DNA from: Oscillospiraceae bacterium | GTDB taxonomy: Bacteria; Bacillota; Clostridia; Oscillospirales; Acutalibacteraceae | Assembly (NCBI GenBank): GCA_015065545.1 | Contig: SVQA01000004.1 | Location: 62,001-126,000 of the forward strand | Direction: 5' to 3' | Length of the DNA: 64,000 nucleotides | In this document: positions 25,845-35,372 of the stretch, one piece after another | Position numbering within the stretch: the first letter of the stretch is position 1 | Layout of the letters: each line of letters starts with the position of its first letter | Notes under the pieces: generated by a model | Told to the model about the DNA's origin: nothing | What the model saw: only the letters and a program-made list of their open reading frames with translations | Database searches by the model: none | Made by a program: the position numbers and the translations under genes

Positions 25845-27256
25845 GCTTTTTGCTTACAGCCGGTCTTGAAACCCACATAGAGCTTGGAACGGAGTCAAAG
25901 CTTTTCTGCTCTTGCAGTGCTTCTTTCGGTGCTAAGCCCAATACCCTTTGCTGTCCTGTTTGTATGGGACACCCCGGCACCTTACCGTCGGTTAATCGTC
26001 AGGCGGTGTGTTATGCAGTTATGGCAGGGCTTGCGCTAAACTGTAAAATTTCTTCTGTGTCGAGGATGGTTCGTAAGAATTATTTTTATCCTGATTTACC
26101 CAAGGCTTACCAGATAAGTCAGCTTTCAGAGCCCTTGTGCTATGACGGATACCTTGAGCTTGCAAGCGGTAAAAGAATAAGAATTAACCGCATACAGTTA
26201 GAGGAGGATGCAGGCAAGCTGATACATAAGGAAAACGAGATTTATGTGGACTACAACCGTTGCGGTGTACCTCTTATCGAGATTGTTTCCGAGCCCGATT
26301 TCGAGAGTATAGCACAGGCAAGGGAGTATATTGAGAAGCTTCGCATAATTATGCGATATATCGGCATATCCGATTGCAGAATGCAGGAAGGCTCCATGCG
26401 TTTTGATGTGAATGTTTCTGTAAGGGCAGAGGGAGAAGAAAAGCTCGGCACCAGAACAGAGATTAAGAATATGAACTCTGTGAGCAATATGGCAAAGGCT
26501 ATGGAGTATGAGTACAGTCGTCAATGCAAAATTTTGCAGGAAGGCGGCAGGGTAGAGCAACTTACCCTGCGCTTTGATGAGGCAACGGCTGCCACTATAC
26601 CTATGCGAAGCAAAGAGGATGCTCACGATTATAAATTTTTCTCTGAGCCCGATTTGCCGCCAATAGTATTGAGCGACGAGGAAATCGAGGAAATAAGCCG
26701 AAATATGCCGATGCTCCCAGATAAGAAATTCAGAAGCTATGTTGATAATTTCGGAATCTCAAAGGCTGATGCTGACCAGCTTTCAAAGTACAGACGCGTG
26801 TCAGAATTCTTTGATAAAGTTAAAGAAGGGGTGCAGTCGCCTTCTTTTGCGGCAAGCCTTATCATCAGCAGAATTTTTGCAATCTTCGAAACAGAAAATG
26901 AAAAAGAAGATTTTAATATAAAGATAACTCCCGAGCAGTTTTGTGAGCTTGTCAAAATGACAGAAAGGGGAGGTATCAGCAAAAATCTTGCAAAGACTAC
27001 CTTGGATAAAATGCTCATTTCCGGTAAATCTGCAAGTGCATATATATCCGAAGAAGATGCAAAGAAACTCACCGAAGAGGAGCTGAATGTTCTTTGTAAA
27101 AGAACGATTGAGGAAAACACTTCGGCGGTATCTGACTACAAGAACGGTAAAGAGAAAGCCCTTATGGCACTTCTCGGTGCGGTTATGCGCTATTCAAAGG
27201 GCAAGGCTGACCCTGTGTTTACAACGGAAAAACTAAAAGAGATATTAAGAGATTAA
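25841..27256 (+). CDS. gatB: Asp/Glu-tRNA amidotransferase subunit B
   Basis: 471 aa. The ATG at 25841 overlaps the gatA stop. GatB is the kinase-like subunit that activates the misacylated tRNA with ATP and receives ammonia through a tunnel. Typical motifs are GLETHIELGTESKLFC, CSASFGAKPNTLCCPVCMGH with cysteines of the zinc site, and KNYFYPDLPKAYQISQ. The C-terminal YqeY-like tail binds tRNA. The presence of GatCAB suggests that Gln-tRNA, and possibly Asn-tRNA, is made indirectly in this organism. Confidence 0.97.
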   Translation: MSFLLTAGLETHIELGTESKLFCSCSASFGAKPNTLCCPVCMGHPGTLPSVNRQAVCYAVMAGLALNCKISSVSRMVRKNYFYPDLPKAYQISQLSEPLCYDGYLELASGKRIRINRIQLEEDAGKLIHKENEIYVDYNRCGVPLIEIVSEPDFESIAQAREYIEKLRIIMRYIGISDCRMQEGSMRFDVNVSVRAEGEEKLGTRTEIKNMNSVSNMAKAMEYEYSRQCKILQEGGRVEQLTLRFDEATAATIPMRSKEDAHDYKFFSEPDLPPIVLSDEEIEEISRNMPMLPDKKFRSYVDNFGISKADADQLSKYRRVSEFFDKVKEGVQSPSFAASLIISRIFAIFETENEKEDFNIKITPEQFCELVKMTERGGISKNLAKTTLDKMLISGKSASAYISEEDAKKLTEEELNVLCKRTIEENTSAVSDYKNGKEKALMALLGAVMRYSKGKADPVFTTEKLKEILRD

Positions 27257-27267
27257 AGGTTTTGAAT

Positions 27268-28086
27268 ATGAAAACATTGTATGTGACCGATTTGGACTCG
27301 ACCTTACTTCGAAGTGATGCTACACTTTCGCAGTTTACAATAGATACAATCAACTCCCTTTGCAAAAGAGGACTTTTGTTTTCTTTTGCAACAGCTCGCT
27401 CTGCAAAAACCGCCACAGCGGTAACAAAGGGACTTGTGGGAGATACACCCATAATCGTATATACGGGTACCTTTATTGCGGATAGGAATACAACGGATAT
27501 AGTTGTATCGAATACAATGTCAGATGATGAAATACAAGCTGTAAAGTGTGCTGTCAGGGAGTTTAGCTTTATTCCCATAGTTTATTCTCTTGTTGATGGT
27601 GTTGAGCGTTTTATGTATGACCCTGAAATTGTAAGCAAAAACATATCGGAGTTTATTAAAACCCGAGAGGGTGACAGTCGCAGTGTGGCGGTGTCGGGAG
27701 GTTTTAACTCCGCTCTTAAAGGGGATATTTTCTATTTTACTTTTATGGAGCCGAGAGAAAAACTCTTGCCTGTTTATGAGTATCTGAAAGATAAATGCAA
27801 CTGCCTTTTTCAGCCCGATAACTATACGGATAACTGGTTTCTGGAAGTTATGCCAAGGGCGGCTACAAAAGCAAATGGTGCACTGCGACTCAAGGAAATG
27901 GTCGGGGCTCAAAGACTTGTGGTGTTTGGTGACGGCTACAATGATATGGAGCTTTTCAAGGTTGCTGACGAATCTTATGCGGTAGCAAATGCAGTGCCGG
28001 AGCTTAAAGCAATTGCCAAAGGAGTAATCGGAAGCTGTGATGAGGATGCAGTAGCACATTGGCTTCTTGATAATTACAAAGGATAA
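27268..28086 (+). CDS. Cof-type HAD-IIB hydrolase
   Basis: 272 aa from the ATG at 27268. It is a haloacid-dehalogenase-fold phosphatase: motif I YVTDLDSTLL (nucleophile D7 or nearby, acid two residues later), motif II in the SFATARSAKTA region, and motif IV VVFGDGYNDMELF. The large C2-type cap between motifs places it with Cof/YwpJ sugar-phosphate or flavin phosphatases. The substrate cannot be deduced. It lies 11 bp after gatB and shares the terminator at 28092. Confidence 0.9.
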   Translation: MKTLYVTDLDSTLLRSDATLSQFTIDTINSLCKRGLLFSFATARSAKTATAVTKGLVGDTPIIVYTGTFIADRNTTDIVVSNTMSDDEIQAVKCAVREFSFIPIVYSLVDGVERFMYDPEIVSKNISEFIKTREGDSRSVAVSGGFNSALKGDIFYFTFMEPREKLLPVYEYLKDKCNCLFQPDNYTDNWFLEVMPRAATKANGALRLKEMVGAQRLVVFGDGYNDMELFKVADESYAVANAVPELKAIAKGVIGSCDEDAVAHWLLDNYKG

Positions 28087-28091
28087 AAATA

Positions 28092-28119
28092 AAAGCACCT
28101 CCGAATTCGGAGGTGCTTT
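28092..28119. terminator. Bidirectional terminator
   Basis: A perfect 28-bp palindrome, AAAGCACCTCCGAA plus its complement, lies between convergent genes. Confidence 0.85.
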
Positions 28120-28134
28120 GCTGTAAAGAACAGC

Positions 28135-28899
28135 TTATTTCTTTGTGAATGTAACGGGATATTCGCCGTCTGTCATTGTAAGCTCGTTGCCAACTACAGA
28201 ATACTCAAGAGTTTCTGTTTCAGACTCGCCCTCAAATGTTACTGTGTAGGTAACTGTATTGCCTTCGGTTGTGTAGGTCATATCCATTGCAATGCCCATC
28301 ATATCGATAGAGCCTGTGCCGTCTGCATTGAATGTGTAGGTAATCTCAATGCCCTCTTCTTCTGCAACCCAAGCACCTACGATGTCACCGCCGTTAGCAG
28401 TAAAGTCAACTACGTTGTCTGTGGGCTCTTCAAGTCCGAGGTCAAGAGTGAACTCAGTAGGAGTTGCAGGTACATGGCCTTCCTTCTTTGTGAAGACAAC
28501 GGGCTCAATACCGTCTGTGAGTGTGAGCTCGTTGCCGTTTACAGTGAAGTCAAGAGTCTGTGTCTCGGACTCGCCTGCAAAAGTCATAGTGTAGGTTAAT
28601 TTGTTACCCTCAATGGTGTATGTCATATTGAGAGCAACACCCATCATTTCGATAACACCTGTGCCGTCGCCGTTGAATGTGTAAGTGCCTTCAACGCCGT
28701 CCTGTGATGCATACCAAGAGCCCTTGAGTACATCTGTTGTAGCAACATCAGCCTCGGTCTGAGGAGCTGTTGCAACAGGAGCGGTAACAACAGGGGTTGC
28801 TGTAGTTGTTTTGTTGTCTTCTTTCTTATCGCCGCAAGCAGCAAATACTGTTGCAATCATCAAAACTGCGATGATAAGAGCAAAAATTCTTTTTGTCAT
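28135..28899 (-). CDS. Lipoprotein with two tandem beta-rich domains, unknown function
   Basis: 254 aa. The signal peptide ends in a lipobox (VFAAC, cysteine near residue 21), followed by a Thr/Ala/Pro-rich linker. Two ~80-residue repeats then occur. Each opens with a W motif (KGSWYASQDGVEGTYTFNGD; VGAWVAEEEGIEITYTFNAD) and closes with GNELT(L/M)TDG and V(V/T)FTKK. The repeat pattern resembles lipocalin-like META/DUF5640-type domains. It is likely a surface-anchored binding protein; ligand unknown. It has its own promoter and terminator, so it is a single-gene unit. Confidence 0.8.
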   Translation of the reverse strand: MTKRIFALIIAVLMIATVFAACGDKKEDNKTTTATPVVTAPVATAPQTEADVATTDVLKGSWYASQDGVEGTYTFNGDGTGVIEMMGVALNMTYTIEGNKLTYTMTFAGESETQTLDFTVNGNELTLTDGIEPVVFTKKEGHVPATPTEFTLDLGLEEPTDNVVDFTANGGDIVGAWVAEEEGIEITYTFNADGTGSIDMMGIAMDMTYTTEGNTVTYTVTFEGESETETLEYSVVGNELTMTDGEYPVTFTKK

Positions 28900-28941
28900 T
28901 TTTAAAAACCTCTTTTCAAAATTTAGCTTTACGCTTGTTAA

Positions 28942-28970
28942 ATTCTATCACATATTTGGATTGAAATCAA
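28942..28970 (-). promoter_or_regulatory. Probable promoter of the two-domain lipoprotein
   Basis: Minus strand TTGATT (28970-28965), a 17-nt spacer and TAGAAT (28947-28942). Confidence 0.55.
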
Positions 28971-29000
28971 GAAAAAACAATAATAAAGTCTATGAAAGGA

Positions 29001-29033
29001 AAAACACGATGAACAAAATGCTCATCGTGTTTT
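29001..29033 (-). terminator. Terminator of gdhA
   Basis: AAAACACGATGA (29001-29012) pairs perfectly with TCATCGTGTTTT (29022-29033), 36 bp after the gdhA stop. Confidence 0.8.
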
Positions 29034-29068
29034 TGTATAATAATTAAAAGCAGGAATAAAAGTTTAAA

Positions 29069-30421
29069 TTAAACGCAACCCTGAGCCTTCATAGCCTCTG
29101 CAACCTTAATGAAGCCTGCGATGTTAGCACCTGCAACCAGGTCGCCTTCCATGCCGTACTCCTTAGCTGCATCATAGGAGTTCTGATAGATGCTCTTCAT
29201 AATTGTCTTGAGCTTTGCGTCAACCTCTTCAGCGCTCCAGCTGTAACGCATGGAGTTCTGGCTCATCTCAAGACCGGAAACTGCTACACCGCCTGCGTTA
29301 ACTGCCTTGGAAGGAGCAACCAAAACATTGTTCTCCTTGAAGTACTCAACAGCCTCGTTTGTTGTGGGCATATTGGAAACCTCAACATAGTACTTAACGC
29401 CGTTTGCAACAATCTGCTCTGCTTCCTTCATTCCTACCTCGTTCTGAGTAGCACAAGGCATAATGATGTCAGCCTTAACACCCCAGGGCTTCTGAGCTGC
29501 AAAGAAGGGAACACCGAACTTGTCAGCATAATCCTGAACCTTGTCACGTCTGGAATCACGCATCTCAAGCATAAAGTTGATTTTCTCTTCTGTGTTGATG
29601 CCGTCTTCGTCATAGATGTAACCGTCGGGACCGGAGAGAGTTACAACCTTACCGCCCAGCTCTGTTACCTTCTGAACAACACCCCAAGCAACGTTACCGA
29701 AGCCAGAAACAGCAACTGTCTTGCCTTCGATAGTTTCGCCGAGAGTCTTAAGCATTTCTACTGTATAATAAACTGCACCGAAACCTGTTGCTTCGGGACG
29801 GATAAGAGAACCACCATACTGGAGGCCCTTACCTGTGAGAACGCCTGTGAACTCGTTTCTAAGTCTCTTGTACTGACCGAACATATAGCCGATTTCTCTT
29901 GCACCTGTACCGATGTCACCTGCAGGAACGTCAAGGTCAGGACCGATGTGTCTCTGGAGCTCTGTCATAAAGCTCTGGCAGAAACGCATGATTTCGCCGT
30001 CGCTTTTGCCCTTGGGATCAAAGTCAGAGCCGCCCTTGCCGCCGCCCATGGGCAGAGTTGTAAGGGAGTTCTTAAAGGTCTGCTCAAAACCGAGGAACTT
30101 GATGATGGATGCGTTTACAGAGGGATGAAGTCTGATACCGCCCTTGTAAGGACCGATAGCAGAGTTAAACTGTACTCTGAAACCGCGGTTAACCTGTACT
30201 TTACCATTGTCGTCAACCCAGGGAACACGGAAGAAGATCTGTCTTTCGGGCTCAACGATTCTTTCGAGAACTCCTGCCTCTACAAGGTCGGGTCTCTTTT
30301 CTACAACGGGCTCGATAGAGGTAAGAACCTCTGTTACTGTCTGAATAAACTCAGTCTCGCCGGGATTTCTTTTCTTAACTCTTTCAATAAGGTCAAGAAG
30401 ATACTCATTTTTAAGTGCCAT
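29069..30421 (-). CDS. gdhA: NADP-type glutamate dehydrogenase
   Basis: 450 aa from the ATG at 30421; a GTG three codons upstream sits too close to the AAGGAGC ribosome-binding site. It interconverts 2-oxoglutarate plus ammonium and glutamate. The family motif is visible around GGGKGGSDFDPKGKSD, including the catalytic lysine region. The dinucleotide site is AVSGFGNVAWGVVQK. Length and N-terminus match the hexameric ~450-aa class that usually prefers NADPH and works in ammonium assimilation. Cofactor preference is inferred, not read directly. It is a single-gene unit. Confidence 0.95.
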   Translation of the reverse strand: MALKNEYLLDLIERVKKRNPGETEFIQTVTEVLTSIEPVVEKRPDLVEAGVLERIVEPERQIFFRVPWVDDNGKVQVNRGFRVQFNSAIGPYKGGIRLHPSVNASIIKFLGFEQTFKNSLTTLPMGGGKGGSDFDPKGKSDGEIMRFCQSFMTELQRHIGPDLDVPAGDIGTGAREIGYMFGQYKRLRNEFTGVLTGKGLQYGGSLIRPEATGFGAVYYTVEMLKTLGETIEGKTVAVSGFGNVAWGVVQKVTELGGKVVTLSGPDGYIYDEDGINTEEKINFMLEMRDSRRDKVQDYADKFGVPFFAAQKPWGVKADIIMPCATQNEVGMKEAEQIVANGVKYYVEVSNMPTTNEAVEYFKENNVLVAPSKAVNAGGVAVSGLEMSQNSMRYSWSAEEVDAKLKTIMKSIYQNSYDAAKEYGMEGDLVAGANIAGFIKVAEAMKAQGCV

Positions 30422-30760
30422 ATTTCTCACGGCTCCTTTTTCTAAAATTTCGCTTTATAGCAACAAATGAATTATACAGCAATATATTCGGGATTTCAAG
30501 ACATAAAAGGAAGGTTTTTGCAATTTTTTTTATTAAAGTTTCAAAATTCGCTGACTTTTGTTGATTTTGACATATAAAATGAATGAAAAGGGAGCTCTTC
30601 CTGCAATTATTGTTGCGTAACATATTTTGTAGATGTTATATTGTAAAAAAACTTGTTTTGTGTTATTATAATCATTAGTTAAATGACAAAACTATTTAAT
30701 ACAGCTTTTCTGTAATTTATATGTTTGGTGTTTAGATATATTACGTTTGGGAGTAATTTT
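30422..30760. other. Divergent intergenic region between gdhA and pyk
   Basis: AT-rich, no reading frame supported. The gdhA promoter lies at 30471-30499. On the plus strand TATTATAAT near 30664-30672 is a likely -10 box for pyk, but no good -35 box is at the right distance. Confidence 0.5.
30471..30499 (-). promoter_or_regulatory. Probable promoter of gdhA
   Basis: Minus strand TTGAAA (30499-30494), a 17-nt spacer and TATAAT (30476-30471). Confidence 0.65.
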
Positions 30761-32194
30761 ATGAGGAAAACTAAAATCGTCTGTACGCTTGGTCCTGCTT
30801 GCAGCAACAAAAAGACTCTTAAAAGAATGATTGAAGCAGGTATGAATGTAGCGAGAGTCAACCTTTCTCACGGTACCTATGAGGATATTGGCGCAAATAT
30901 TGCAATGGTTAAGGAGGTTGCGGCTTCCTGCAATAAGGAGATTGCAATTTTGCTTGATACAAAGGGTCCCGAGGTAAGAGTAGGACTTTTTGAGCAGGGC
31001 TTTGTAGAGCTTGAGGATGGACAGGATTTTGAACTTTATAAGGAAGAGTGCATGGGTAATGAGAAGGGTGTAAGTATTTCTTACCCCAAACTTGTTCAGA
31101 TATTTAAGTCTGATGCTTCTGTTATCGGCAGACAGATTCTCCTTGATGACGGCAAGATTATTATGAAGGTTAAGTCCACCCACTCTGACAGAATTGTATG
31201 TACTGTCGAGCAGGGCGGTAAGCTTTCTAACAGAAAGAGTATAAATATTCCCGATTACCATATTAATATGCCTTATGTAAGTGCTCGTGACAGACAGGAT
31301 ATCGAATTCGGTCTTGCCCAGGGTGTTACTTATGTTGCGGCTTCTTTTGTAAGAAGTGCTGAGGATGTTATGACTTTGCGTGATTACATCGAGAGCCTCG
31401 GCTATGACAATATAGAGATTATTTCCAAGATTGAGAACCAGAGCGGTGTTGCAGATATTGACAACATCATCCGTGTCAGCGACGGCATTATGGTAGCCCG
31501 TGGTGATATGGGTGTTGAGATTCCCTTCATCCGTCTGCCTGAGCTTCAGAAGTCTATCATCAAAAAGTGTGTTATGGCGGGTAAGTATGTTATTACCGCT
31601 ACCCAGATGCTTGAAAGTATGACCACATCTCCCAGACCTACCCGAGCAGAAATCAACGATGTTGCCAATGCAGTTTATGACGGAACATCTGCAGTTATGC
31701 TTTCGGGTGAATCTGCAGCAGGTAAGTTCCCTGTTGAGAGTGTGAGAACCCTCTGCGATATTTGTACCGAAGCCGAAAAACACAAGGAGCTCCATGTTAT
31801 CCGTGATGCACTCCGCCATTGTGCAAACGAAAGCAGTTTCCGTGAGAACATTTGCTATGCCGCAAAGACAATCGCCGACAGCCTCGGTGCAAAGGCAATT
31901 ATTGTAGAGAGCAAAACAGGTTCCGTTGCTCGTGCTATGGCAAAGTATCGTCCTGACTGCGATGTTATTGCTGTTGTTACCTCTGTCGAGGTTTGCAGTA
32001 AACTTGGTCTTAACTGGGGTGTTACTGCTGTGCTTGGTGAGGAGCTTACAGAAAGCGACGAGATTACAAAGCAGGCAATGGCAAAAGCTCTGGAAACAGG
32101 AATTGTTAAGAAGGGCGACCTTGTGATTGTAATTTCTTCAAACAAAACTGTTCCCACCTCGGGCACAGATACACTTAATATCCGCATTGTATAA
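30761..32194 (+). CDS. pyk: Pyruvate kinase
   Basis: 477 aa from the ATG at 30761; the frame is open 12 codons further upstream but TTGGGAG lies 7 nt before this ATG. It converts PEP and ADP to pyruvate and ATP, the last step of glycolysis. Visible motifs are RKTKIVCTLGPACSNK, DTKGPEVRVG, SKIENQSGVADID, the VARGDMGVEIPF loop and ATQMLESMT. The protein ends after the C-terminal allosteric domain and lacks the extra PEP-utiliser-like domain of many Bacillus enzymes. A terminator follows at 32209. Confidence 0.97.
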   Translation: MRKTKIVCTLGPACSNKKTLKRMIEAGMNVARVNLSHGTYEDIGANIAMVKEVAASCNKEIAILLDTKGPEVRVGLFEQGFVELEDGQDFELYKEECMGNEKGVSISYPKLVQIFKSDASVIGRQILLDDGKIIMKVKSTHSDRIVCTVEQGGKLSNRKSINIPDYHINMPYVSARDRQDIEFGLAQGVTYVAASFVRSAEDVMTLRDYIESLGYDNIEIISKIENQSGVADIDNIIRVSDGIMVARGDMGVEIPFIRLPELQKSIIKKCVMAGKYVITATQMLESMTTSPRPTRAEINDVANAVYDGTSAVMLSGESAAGKFPVESVRTLCDICTEAEKHKELHVIRDALRHCANESSFRENICYAAKTIADSLGAKAIIVESKTGSVARAMAKYRPDCDVIAVVTSVEVCSKLGLNWGVTAVLGEELTESDEITKQAMAKALETGIVKKGDLVIVISSNKTVPTSGTDTLNIRIV

Positions 32195-32208
32195 TAAATC
32201 AAAAAACG

Positions 32209-32246
32209 AACCCGCTTTTCTTTTTAGAGAAAGGCGGGTTTTTTTG
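32209..32246 (+). terminator. Terminator of pyk
   Basis: AACCCGC...GCGGGTT with TTTCT/AGAAA inner pairing; followed by TTTTTTT. Confidence 0.85.
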
Positions 32247-32253
32247 TATGCGT

Positions 32254-33396
32254 TTATCTGAAATGTTTTGTCCGTATGTTCTTGAGAAAACAGATGAGCA
32301 TACATAGAGCAAAGCATAAGAGAGTGTATAGTCCCATATAGATAATGTAATTATCCTGATATGTAGCATTTACATAATAGGTGGGCGGTAAGAAAAGCTG
32401 AAAAGTCAAATGAGTGTTATAGAATACAGGGCAGACCGCCATAGAAATTATAGATACAAGAGGCACGATAACCGCAAAAAGCTTCATATTTGAAATGATG
32501 AGCTTAAGAAGCATACAGAATATAGTACAGCATATACAGTATAAAAATGTAACAAGGAGCTCTCTGACAAGAGCTGTGTTAAGTTTTGATACGGTAAGAG
32601 AAATAACTGCAACCACGCTTATGTTAAGCACAGCAATAAACATTGAAGCAAAGCCTATGGGGAGCTTACTTCTGTCTGAAGCCCAGGAGAATGTGCCGTT
32701 TTGCTCGTCCTTCATAAGGTAAAGTGCCGAAGCCATACCGCATATCATAATCAGAGTGCCTAAAAGTCCTCGGATTGGGGTAGTCAGATAGTTGACCGCC
32801 CCCGATTCGTCTTGAGTGTCAGAGCTTGCGGGATTGGAGAATACAAACAGCTCTTCGTCAATGCTTACATTCTCAAAGTATTCCATAAGCTCTTCGTCAC
32901 TCAATTTATCAAGGCCCTCATATTCTGCTCTTGCAAAATCAAGGTAATATGCCTTGGCTGTATATTCAAAAACAGCGGAAGAGAGCTTTTCTCTTGAAAG
33001 CATAGAGAAAACTGTCTTTTCTCTTGAGATAACGGTTATGAATTTATCGGCACCGTATTTAACGTAAGCATCTATCCTGCCCTTTGTGTCTGAGGGGAAT
33101 ATCCATGCTTCGTCAGCTTTGCCCGTGCTGACAGCTTCAGTAGCTTCCTGAGGACTCGAGCTTTTAGAGAAGCGTATAACAGAGGGGCTTGAGGTCAGCT
33201 TATTTATAATATCCTCGGATACGGCATCAGTCTCGTCTGTTTGTACGAGGATAATGTGCAGAAAGCCTTTTTCTTTTTGTGCAACAGAAGTAAATAAGCC
33301 TATGCACAAGGGGATGAGTGCAAGGATGATTACAAAAGAAGCTTTCTTAAAAAGCCTTTTGTTAAGCATAAAAAACCATTTTATTATTCTTTTCAT
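32254..33396 (-). CDS. ABC-2 type permease, second subunit
   Basis: 380 aa. One N-terminal helix (about 15-33), an external domain of ~180 residues, and five or six C-terminal helices (from about 205) give the YhgE/Pip-like or ABC-2 membrane topology. The ORF starts within the last 4 bp of the upstream permease (ATGA). It is therefore translated with it, and the two probably form a heterodimer driven by the ATPase encoded at 34630-35298. The substrate is unknown; drug, lipid or peptide export are all possible. Confidence 0.82.
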   Translation of the reverse strand: MKRIIKWFFMLNKRLFKKASFVIILALIPLCIGLFTSVAQKEKGFLHIILVQTDETDAVSEDIINKLTSSPSVIRFSKSSSPQEATEAVSTGKADEAWIFPSDTKGRIDAYVKYGADKFITVISREKTVFSMLSREKLSSAVFEYTAKAYYLDFARAEYEGLDKLSDEELMEYFENVSIDEELFVFSNPASSDTQDESGAVNYLTTPIRGLLGTLIMICGMASALYLMKDEQNGTFSWASDRSKLPIGFASMFIAVLNISVVAVISLTVSKLNTALVRELLVTFLYCICCTIFCMLLKLIISNMKLFAVIVPLVSIISMAVCPVFYNTHLTFQLFLPPTYYVNATYQDNYIIYMGLYTLLCFALCMLICFLKNIRTKHFR

Positions 33397-34628
33397 ACTG
33401 TTCCTCCTTTTTGCTTATTCGACGTCTTTTGTTTGCGTACAAAAAGGGAAGCAGAAAAAAACAGCAGGGAATATATAAGAATGCCTGATAATGACATAAG
33501 GTGAAAATCACCTGTAAAGTTGCCCGAAAGCCAATTAACAGCAAGACCTGCAGGAAGGAATGCAGATATTTTCTGCAGAACAACGGGGAAGGTATAAATA
33601 GGATACATACAGCCTGCAATATAGCACATACAAAGGCAGGTAAAGAAATGTATCAGCATACCGCTTACAATGTTGTCAGCCAGTTCAAAGGCAAAAATGT
33701 TAAAAGCAGAAATCATAATGATTACAGGCAGAAGTCTTAGAATAAAGGTTAAGAGGCTGATGTCAAATATCGAAGACAAAGTCCCAAAGCTGTTTTTGGT
33801 AATACCGAGAAAAACAAATACAGTTACCACCAGACTGAACATAGCTGCAAGATGAGAGATGTATTCACACAGAAGCTGTCTCAGACAAGAGTGGCTTCTT
33901 GAAAGAAGAAGTCTGCTCAGAGAATAGTCCTTCTTAACATAGACTATGGCATAGGGAAGTCCCATCATAAAAATAAGCAGAACCGTAATGCCACAGACAA
34001 AATAGTCCATCATATCAAGTCCGTTTGCAAAGCCGATTTCTTTTGTTTCGTAGACTTTTGAGCGGTTAAATATCATATTTACATAGTAACTGCTGATTTT
34101 TTCCATAGCCTCAAGGGATTCTTTGGAGAGACCGTTTTCGTCCATAGCATCATTTATACCGTATGTGCCCTTTTCCGATGCTATCATCATATCGGTGATT
34201 ATCATTGTAATCTCGTTTTTAAAGAGGGTTGTAATGTCGCTTGCGCCTGAGGAGGTAACAAACTCAATTCGCTCAATATCGCCCGAAAGTGCCTTGTCGA
34301 TAAAATCCTCGGGGAATACTATGTAGGCGGAAATGTTGCCTGATGCTATAGCTTTTTCGGCATCACTCTCACTCATTTCTTCAAAAACAATAGAGAATCT
34401 GGTATCGTCAAGACTTTTAACAGCGGCTATGCCTATCTGCATATATTCGTTTTCGGTATCACCCGTAACGCCGATGTAAAGGGGCTTTTTCTCTTCGCTG
34501 TCGTCAAAATAGCTGACTATACCCGAAATGAAAACAGAAAGCCCTAAAAGCAGACAAAGGGTGACAGCAATTACCAAAGGCATAAACCTGAGCATTCTTT
34601 TCAGTTGTAAAAATAAAAACCTTTTCAT
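33393..34628 (-). CDS. ABC-2 type permease, first subunit
   Basis: 411 aa, paralogous in layout to the next gene. It has a helix at about 15-38, an external domain of ~170 residues (VTGDTENEYMQIGIAAVKSL start), then about six helices from residue 205. The external domains of the two permeases share the same plan (a Glu/Asp-rich region followed by 'YIVFPEDF'/'AWIFPSD'), pointing to an old duplication. It starts 1 bp after the ATPase gene. Function is export of an unknown substrate. Confidence 0.82.
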   Translation of the reverse strand: MKRFLFLQLKRMLRFMPLVIAVTLCLLLGLSVFISGIVSYFDDSEEKKPLYIGVTGDTENEYMQIGIAAVKSLDDTRFSIVFEEMSESDAEKAIASGNISAYIVFPEDFIDKALSGDIERIEFVTSSGASDITTLFKNEITMIITDMMIASEKGTYGINDAMDENGLSKESLEAMEKISSYYVNMIFNRSKVYETKEIGFANGLDMMDYFVCGITVLLIFMMGLPYAIVYVKKDYSLSRLLLSRSHSCLRQLLCEYISHLAAMFSLVVTVFVFLGITKNSFGTLSSIFDISLLTFILRLLPVIIMISAFNIFAFELADNIVSGMLIHFFTCLCMCYIAGCMYPIYTFPVVLQKISAFLPAGLAVNWLSGNFTGDFHLMSLSGILIYSLLFFSASLFVRKQKTSNKQKGGTV

Positions 34629-34629
34629 A

Positions 34630-35298
34630 TCAAAGCTTCTCTACCAGTTCTTTTACATTGCCTGTGTAATCAAAGGGTATAAGTATACCGTCCTTGATTA
34701 TATACCATTCATCGCAGAGCTTAAGCTCCAGCACATCGTGGGTAGCAAGCAGAGCGATACCGCCGTTTTCTTTGTGCTTTTCAATGTATTCTGAGATGTT
34801 CTGCTTGCAGGCAAGGTCCAGTGCCGCCATAGGCTCGTCAAGCAAAAGCACAGGGGGATGATTGTAGATAGCACAGCCTATAGAGAGACGTTTTTTCATA
34901 CCTCCCGACATTTTGGAAACAGGAACCTTTAAGAATTCATTTATACCCAGCATCTTGAGTACTCCGTTTTCGAGTTCTTTTTCCATATCTGCTTTTTTGT
35001 ACCACAAAAGCAGATTGTCTTTTGCGCTAAGTTCCTCAATAAGAGGAGTGCCTTGGGGCACATAGCCTACAAGGGTTGCTCGTTGCTTTGTGTACTTAAA
35101 AAGATTATTTCCGTCAAAGTTAAATTCTCCCGCATCTGCACTCTGTATTCCTGCAAGGATAGAGAGCAGAGTGGATTTACCTGTGCCGTTTGCACCTAAG
35201 ATGCCTATGCATTTTCCGCTTTTGACGGTAAGGTTAATGTCCTTTAAAACTTCTTTTGATTTGTATTTTTTCTTTATGTTACGGATTTCTATTTCCAT
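34630..35298 (-). CDS. ABC transporter ATP-binding protein (ABC-2 exporter)
   Basis: 222 aa. Walker A GANGTGKSTLLS, Q-loop GYVPQGTPL, signature MSGGMKKRLSIGCA, Walker B PVLLLDEPMAALD and H-loop LATHD are all present. The MSGGMKKR signature is typical of the CcmA-like ATPases that drive ABC-2 exporters. It is the first gene of a three-gene operon with the two permeases, ending at 32254. No regulator gene lies beside it. Confidence 0.93.
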   Translation of the reverse strand: MEIEIRNIKKKYKSKEVLKDINLTVKSGKCIGILGANGTGKSTLLSILAGIQSADAGEFNFDGNNLFKYTKQRATLVGYVPQGTPLIEELSAKDNLLLWYKKADMEKELENGVLKMLGINEFLKVPVSKMSGGMKKRLSIGCAIYNHPPVLLLDEPMAALDLACKQNISEYIEKHKENGGIALLATHDVLELKLCDEWYIIKDGILIPFDYTGNVKELVEKL

Positions 35299-35318
35299 TA
35301 GTTTTCATCCTTAAAAAT

Positions 35319-35346
35319 TTTGGCGCTGACAATAATCAGCGCCAAA
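35319..35346 (-). terminator. Terminator hairpin after the zinc-ribbon membrane protein
   Basis: TTTGGCGCTGA and TCAGCGCCAAA form an 11-bp stem, 27 bp after the stop at 35373. A T-rich stretch follows on the minus strand. Confidence 0.7.
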
Positions 35347-35372
35347 TGTCTGTTGGTTTTATGATGATAAGC

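Noticed and set aside
30692..31819. 375-codon frame antisense to pyk
   Set aside because: Shadow of the pyruvate kinase gene, whose motifs are intact on the plus strand.
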